Positions 60,613 through 64,000 of a DNA stretch of 64,000 bases are shown piece after piece. Under the pieces are notes generated by a model, which saw only the letters and a list, made by a program, of their open reading frames with translations, did not search any database and had not been told where the DNA came from. How positions within the stretch are numbered: the stretch's first letter is position 1; the number at the start of each line of letters is the position of its first letter. Position numbers and translations under genes: made by a program. Source of the DNA: Leptogranulimonas caecicola (GTDB lineage Bacteria > Actinomycetota > Coriobacteriia > Coriobacteriales > Atopobiaceae); assembly GCF_023168405.1 (NCBI RefSeq), contig NZ_AP025285.1:496001-560000 (forward strand), in the 5' to 3' direction.

Positions 60613-61239
60613 ATGAATATCGTCCTACTCGGGGCGCCTGGCGCCGGTAAGGGTACTCAGGCTCAGATGCTGGTTGAGCGTTATGGTCTTGATCACATCT
60701 CTACTGGTGACCTATTGCGTGCCGCTGTGAAAGCAGGGACACCTTTGGGCCTTGAGGCCAAAAGCTATATGGATGCAGGTCAGCTCGTGCCTGATTCTGT
60801 TGTAATTGGTCTTGTGAAAGAGCGTCTCGCTACTCCAGCTGCACAAAAGGGATTCATTCTTGATGGTTTCCCTCGCAACACTGCTCAAGCAGAAACTTTG
60901 GATACCGAGCTTGAGGGTATGGGGAAGAAGCTTGATGCGGCACTTCTTGTCGACGTCGCACCCGAGGTCATCATTGATCGTTTGAGCTCTCGTCGTGTGT
61001 GCCGTACTTGTGGTTATACCGGTACCGCTGCCGATAAGGTCTGTCCACGCGATGGTGGCGAAATGTATCAGCGTGATGACGACAAGCCTGAAACCATTAA
61101 AAAGCGCTTGGATGTCTATGAAGAGAAGACTGCTCCTCTGGTGGATTACTACCGTGAGAGTGCCATCCTTCGCGAAGTGGACGGCGATCGACCGCAGGCC
61201 GAGGTCTTTGATGACGTCGTCGCCCTCCTGGGCCTCTAG
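60613..61239 (+). CDS. adk: Adenylate kinase
   Basis: Balances AMP, ADP and ATP. The 208-residue protein has the P-loop GAPGAGKGTQA (residues 7-17), the DGFPRNTAQA motif and a LID domain with CRTCG and a later CPRDGG that suggests a bound zinc. The ATG at 60613 follows GTGAGGAGAACTTCC. map follows after 11 bases. Confidence 0.97.
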   Translation: MNIVLLGAPGAGKGTQAQMLVERYGLDHISTGDLLRAAVKAGTPLGLEAKSYMDAGQLVPDSVVIGLVKERLATPAAQKGFILDGFPRNTAQAETLDTELEGMGKKLDAALLVDVAPEVIIDRLSSRRVCRTCGYTGTAADKVCPRDGGEMYQRDDDKPETIKKRLDVYEEKTAPLVDYYRESAILREVDGDRPQAEVFDDVVALLGL

Positions 61240-61250
61240 GGATTATCTCT

Positions 61251-62039
61251 ATGATCAAATTTAAAACATCGGCAGAGATTGAGTCGATGAAAGCAGCCGG
61301 GGCCGTTTCTAAAGCGGCCCTGCGTTGCGTTGGAGCGGCAATTGTCCCAGGAGTGAGAGCTCTTGATCTAGACAGGATCGCAGAGTCTGTCATACGAGCC
61401 AATGGTGGTGTTCCTGCTTTCAAAGGGTATATGGGCTTTCCGTCCTCTATCTGTTGTTCTGTCAACGACCAGATAGTTCATGGTATTCCCACTGATGATG
61501 TCGTGGTTAAGAACGGCGATATCGTTTCTATAGATACCGGCGCCATTGTCAACGGTTGGGTAGGGGATAACGCCTGGACGTTCTTTTGCGGCACTCCTAG
61601 TCTTCAAGATAAAGAGCTCTGCGAAGTCACTCGTGACTGTTTGAAGATTGCCATTAAGCAAGCTGTGCCAGGAAATCACCTAGGTGACATTGGCCATGCA
61701 GTTCAAGAGCACGCGGAACGTCATGGTTTTGGAGTCATTCGCGACTATGCAGGTCATGGTATAGGCCGTGAGATGCACGAAGAGCCTTCTGTAAGGAATT
61801 TTGGCCATAAAGGTCGAGGCATCAAGATTCAAGAGGGTATGGTATTGGCTATCGAGCCAATGATCGTGCGAGGCGCTTACCAAACTCAAGTCGAGCGCAA
61901 TCGTTGGACGGTAGTGAGTCGTGACCATTCTACGGCAGCCCATTATGAGAACACGGTGGCTGTAACAGCAGATGGTCCAGTGATCCTCACCTCAGACGGG
62001 AAGGGTCCTTGGTGTCCTCTGGAGGGTGGAGTAGCTTAG
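61251..62039 (+). CDS. map: Methionine aminopeptidase, type I
   Basis: Removes the start Met from new proteins. The 262-residue enzyme has the metal ligands in VSIDTGAIVNGWVGDNAWT (two Asp), the His in YAGHGIGREMHEEP, and the Glu in VLAIEPMIV and the region ending HYENTVAV. Its GC content is lower than that of the ribosomal genes around it. It sits in the normal adk-map-infA order. Confidence 0.96.
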   Translation: MIKFKTSAEIESMKAAGAVSKAALRCVGAAIVPGVRALDLDRIAESVIRANGGVPAFKGYMGFPSSICCSVNDQIVHGIPTDDVVVKNGDIVSIDTGAIVNGWVGDNAWTFFCGTPSLQDKELCEVTRDCLKIAIKQAVPGNHLGDIGHAVQEHAERHGFGVIRDYAGHGIGREMHEEPSVRNFGHKGRGIKIQEGMVLAIEPMIVRGAYQTQVERNRWTVVSRDHSTAAHYENTVAVTADGPVILTSDGKGPWCPLEGGVA

Positions 62040-62120
62040 CGTGCCGGGATTGCATGAAGCATTCATAGGCGGTAAGCCTGTACTTCTACAACGCATATAA
62101 ATGAATGTGCTGTGTGGTCT

Positions 62121-62182
62121 TTTCTCGGTAGGGGCGAATTGAGCTTTCGAGCATGGACTCACACAAAACCATGAGATAGACT
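62121..62182 (+). promoter_or_regulatory. TTTCTCGGT element and candidate promoter upstream of infA
   Basis: TTTCTCGGT at 62121-62129 lies 33 bases before a TGGACT (62154-62159), which is 17 bases from TAGACT (62177-62182). The pair resembles the rpoB promoter hexamers. It would drive infA-rpmJ-rpsM-rpsK-rpsD. Confidence 0.5.
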
Positions 62183-62218
62183 GATTAGCTGCTGTTCGCT
62201 GTGAAGAGAGGTAGTTGC

Positions 62219-62437
62219 GTGAGCAAACAAGACGCAATCGAACTGGAGGGCAAGGTGCTTGAGCCGCTGCCCAATGCCATGTTCAATGTGGAGCTGGAGA
62301 ATGGACACACGATTCTCTGCACCATTTCAGGCAAGATCCGTATGAACTACATTCGTATTTTGCCAGGTGACCGCGTGGTAGTGGAGATGTCTCCCTACGA
62401 CCTTACGCGTGGTCGCATTACCTACCGCTACAAATAG
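62219..62437 (+). CDS. infA: Translation initiation factor IF-1
   Basis: Binds the A site of the small subunit at initiation. The 72-residue OB-fold protein starts at a GTG (then [19 protein letters not shown]) behind AGAGAGGTAGTTGC. It has [20 protein letters not shown] and the closing [13 protein letters not shown]. Confidence 0.97.
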   Translation: MSKQDAIELEGKVLEPLPNAMFNVELENGHTILCTISGKIRMNYIRILPGDRVVVEMSPYDLTRGRITYRYK

Positions 62438-62585
62438 CAGTGTTTGAGGCGACAACGTCCAGTGGTTGCCTTGAAGATTGTGAAGCGATACAAGCCGGCC
62501 CTCTTATAAAGAGTCGGCCACAGCTGTGGATATAACCGCCAGCGGCTGGGCGAAGATATAGAAAGCATCAATGGAAGGAAGACAG

Positions 62586-62699
62586 ATGAAGGTCCGTCCC
62601 TCTGTCAAGAAGATGTGCGACAAGTGCAAGATCATTAGGCGCCATGGCAAGGTGCTCGTAATCTGCGAGAACCCCCGCCACAAGCAGCGTCAGGGTTAA
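62586..62699 (+). CDS. rpmJ: 50S ribosomal protein L36, zinc type
   Basis: A 37-residue protein: [20 protein letters not shown], then [17 protein letters not shown]. The ligands Cys, Cys, Cys and His of the zinc site are all present. Start ATG after GGAAGGAAGACAG. It lies between infA and rpsM, its usual place. Confidence 0.97.
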   Translation: MKVRPSVKKMCDKCKIIRRHGKVLVICENPRHKQRQG

Positions 62700-62722
62700 A
62701 GCAGAACGAGAGGAGCTACAAG

Positions 62723-63094
62723 GTGGCCCGTATTAACGGTGTCGACCTCCCGCGCGAGAAGCGCGTTGAGATCGGTCTTACCTATATCTATGGCATCGGC
62801 CGCACTACAGCCGAGAAGATCTGCGCCGCCACTGGCGTGGACCCCGATACCCGCGTCCGCGACCTCACTGATGAAGAGGTTGCCAAGATGCGTGATTACA
62901 TCGACGCTCACTACACCGTCGAAGGCGATCTCCGTCGTGAGACTCGTCAAAATATCGCCCGCCTGATGGAGATCGGCTGCTATCGCGGTCTTCGCCATCG
63001 CAAGGGTCTTCCTGTCCGCGGTCAGCGCACCCATACTAACGCTCGCACCCGTAAGGGTAAGAAGCGCCAGATCGGTGCCAAGAAGAGGGGCTAA
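62723..63094 (+). CDS. rpsM: 30S ribosomal protein S13
   Basis: Head protein contacting the large subunit. The 123-residue protein starts at a GTG (then [20 protein letters not shown]) behind AGAGGAGCTACAAG. It has [13 protein letters not shown] and [20 protein letters not shown]. Confidence 0.97.
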   Translation: MARINGVDLPREKRVEIGLTYIYGIGRTTAEKICAATGVDPDTRVRDLTDEEVAKMRDYIDAHYTVEGDLRRETRQNIARLMEIGCYRGLRHRKGLPVRGQRTHTNARTRKGKKRQIGAKKRG

Positions 63095-63103
63095 GGGAGA
63101 CAG

Positions 63104-63505
63104 ATGGCTCAGAAGAAGAACGCTAAGACGACGCGCATCCGTCGCGCCGAACGCAAGAACATTGCTGTGGGTCAGGCCCACATCAAGAGCACGTTCAATA
63201 ACACGATTATTTCCATCACCGATCCGCAGGGCAACGTCATTGCTTGGCAGTCTGCTGGCACCGTGGGATTCAAGGGCTCTCGCAAGTCCACCCCCTTTGC
63301 CGCCCAGATGGCCGCTGAAGCCTGTGCCAAGACCGCTATGGAGCACGGCATGCACTCTGTAGCCGTCTTCACCAAGGGCCCTGGCTCTGGCCGTGAGACT
63401 GCTATTCGCTCACTCCAGGCCGCTGGCCTTGAGGTGAAGAGCATTCAGGACAAGACGCCCATTCCGCACAACGGTTGCCGTCCGCGCAAGCGTCGTCGCC
63501 AGTAA
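63104..63505 (+). CDS. rpsK: 30S ribosomal protein S11
   Basis: Platform protein near the Shine-Dalgarno helix. The 133-residue protein has [20 protein letters not shown] and the closing [13 protein letters not shown]. It lies 9 bases after rpsM. Confidence 0.97.
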   Translation: MAQKKNAKTTRIRRAERKNIAVGQAHIKSTFNNTIISITDPQGNVIAWQSAGTVGFKGSRKSTPFAAQMAAEACAKTAMEHGMHSVAVFTKGPGSGRETAIRSLQAAGLEVKSIQDKTPIPHNGCRPRKRRRQ

Positions 63506-63529
63506 TCAGGATCAGGAAGGATAGCTAAC

Positions 63530-64000
63530 ATGGCAGTTGATAGGACTCCTGTCCTGAAGCGCTGCAGGGCTTTGGACATCGACCCCATCGTGATGGGCAT
63601 TAACAAAAAGTCCAACCGTCAGCCCAAGCGCCAGCGTCGGCAGGAGAGCGAATATGGTCGTCAGCTTCGCGAGAAGCAGAAGGCCAAGTTCATCTATGGC
63701 GTGCTCGAGAACCAGTTCCATGGCTACTATGAGCAGGCTCTTAAGGTCGAGGGCATCACCGGCGACAACCTCATGAGCATTCTTGAGACTCGCCTGGACA
63801 ATGTGGTGTTCCGCCTTGGCTTTGCCCGCACCCGTAAAGAGGCTCGCCAGACCGTGCGTCACGGCCACATTCAGGTCAATGGCAAGCGCGTGGACATTCC
63901 CTCTTACCGCGTAAAGGCCGGCGACGTGGTTTCTGTCGCCCCCAAGTACTCTGACCTGCTCCCCATCAAGGAGGCCATCATCGCTTCTGAGCACATGGCC
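63530..64000 (+). CDS. rpsD: 30S ribosomal protein S4, N-terminal part (runs off window)
   Basis: Primary 16S binder and assembly nucleator. The frame starts [19 protein letters not shown] behind AGGAAGGATAGCTAAC. It has the S4 RNA-binding region [20 protein letters not shown] and [18 protein letters not shown]. The frame is open at the right edge with 157 of about 200 residues present. rpoA would be expected next. Confidence 0.95.
   Translation, partial: MAVDRTPVLKRCRALDIDPIVMGINKKSNRQPKRQRRQESEYGRQLREKQKAKFIYGVLENQFHGYYEQALKVEGITGDNLMSILETRLDNVVFRLGFARTRKEARQTVRHGHIQVNGKRVDIPSYRVKAGDVVSVAPKYSDLLPIKEAIIASEHMA

Overview
The window is 64 kb of a moderately GC-rich chromosome (about 60% by eye) and is almost entirely core-genome. 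The best fit is Actinomycetota, class Coriobacteriia (Olsenella/Atopobium/Collinsella-like). This rests on lysS next to clpC as in actinobacteria, a Bacillus-like order for the rest of the region, zinc-type S14, L33 and L36, the MEP isoprenoid pathway, c-di-AMP synthesis by DisA, and AddAB instead of RecBCD. The class assignment is inferred from gene order and protein character, not from a database search.

Layout: 0-5 kb holds murI (partial), rdgB, nagB, an M24 Xaa-Pro peptidase, veg and ispE, then tRNA-Pro. 5.5-13.5 kb is an operon of an unrecognised coiled-coil protein with addB and addA. 13.6-18.9 kb holds an O6-alkylguanine transferase behind a perfect LexA-type palindrome, a VanZ-RDD membrane protein, a TDT/TehA-type transporter and cstA, which has a leader peptide and attenuator. 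19-24.3 kb is tatA, greA, lysS, clpC. 24.4-30.8 kb is disA-ispD-ispF-cysE-cysS-rlmB-rae1, the Bacillus disA-to-rae1 order without gltX, mrnC and sigH. 30.9-35.6 kb has tRNA-Thr/Tyr/Thr/Met, tuf, rpmG, tRNA-Trp, secE, nusG, rplK, rplA, which resembles the E. coli thrU-tyrU-thrT-tufB-secE-nusG region. 35.6-45.3 kb is an L10 leader, rplJ-rplL and rpoB-rpoC. 45.5-49.4 kb is a lone HTH gene, then rpsL-rpsG-fusA-rpsJ. 49.4-64 kb is rplC through rpsD (partial), the S10/spc/alpha superoperon, with terminators inserted after rpsJ and after rplX.

The genes form one information-processing block: transcription (RpoB, RpoC, NusG, GreA), translation (ribosomal proteins, EF-Tu, EF-G, IF-1, LysRS, CysRS), protein export (SecY, SecE, TatA), protein quality control (ClpC) and genome maintenance (AddAB, DisA, Ogt, RdgB).

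Most notable: (1) RpoC carries about 210 extra C-terminal residues containing a helix-hairpin-helix domain strikingly like the RNA polymerase alpha-CTD, with the DNA-contacting residues at matching spacing; (2) RpoB has a longer, non-canonical fork-loop-2 region; (3) a short element with core TTTCTCGGC recurs in intergenic DNA, often as inverted pairs, mostly beside transcription and translation operons; (4) an exact 13-bp element GGGATACGCCCGG occurs beside three translation operons, twice just upstream of matching TTGACA-17-TAGTAT promoters; (5) cstA has a classical leader-peptide attenuator with four complementary segments; (6) an undescribed coiled-coil protein is tied to addBA.
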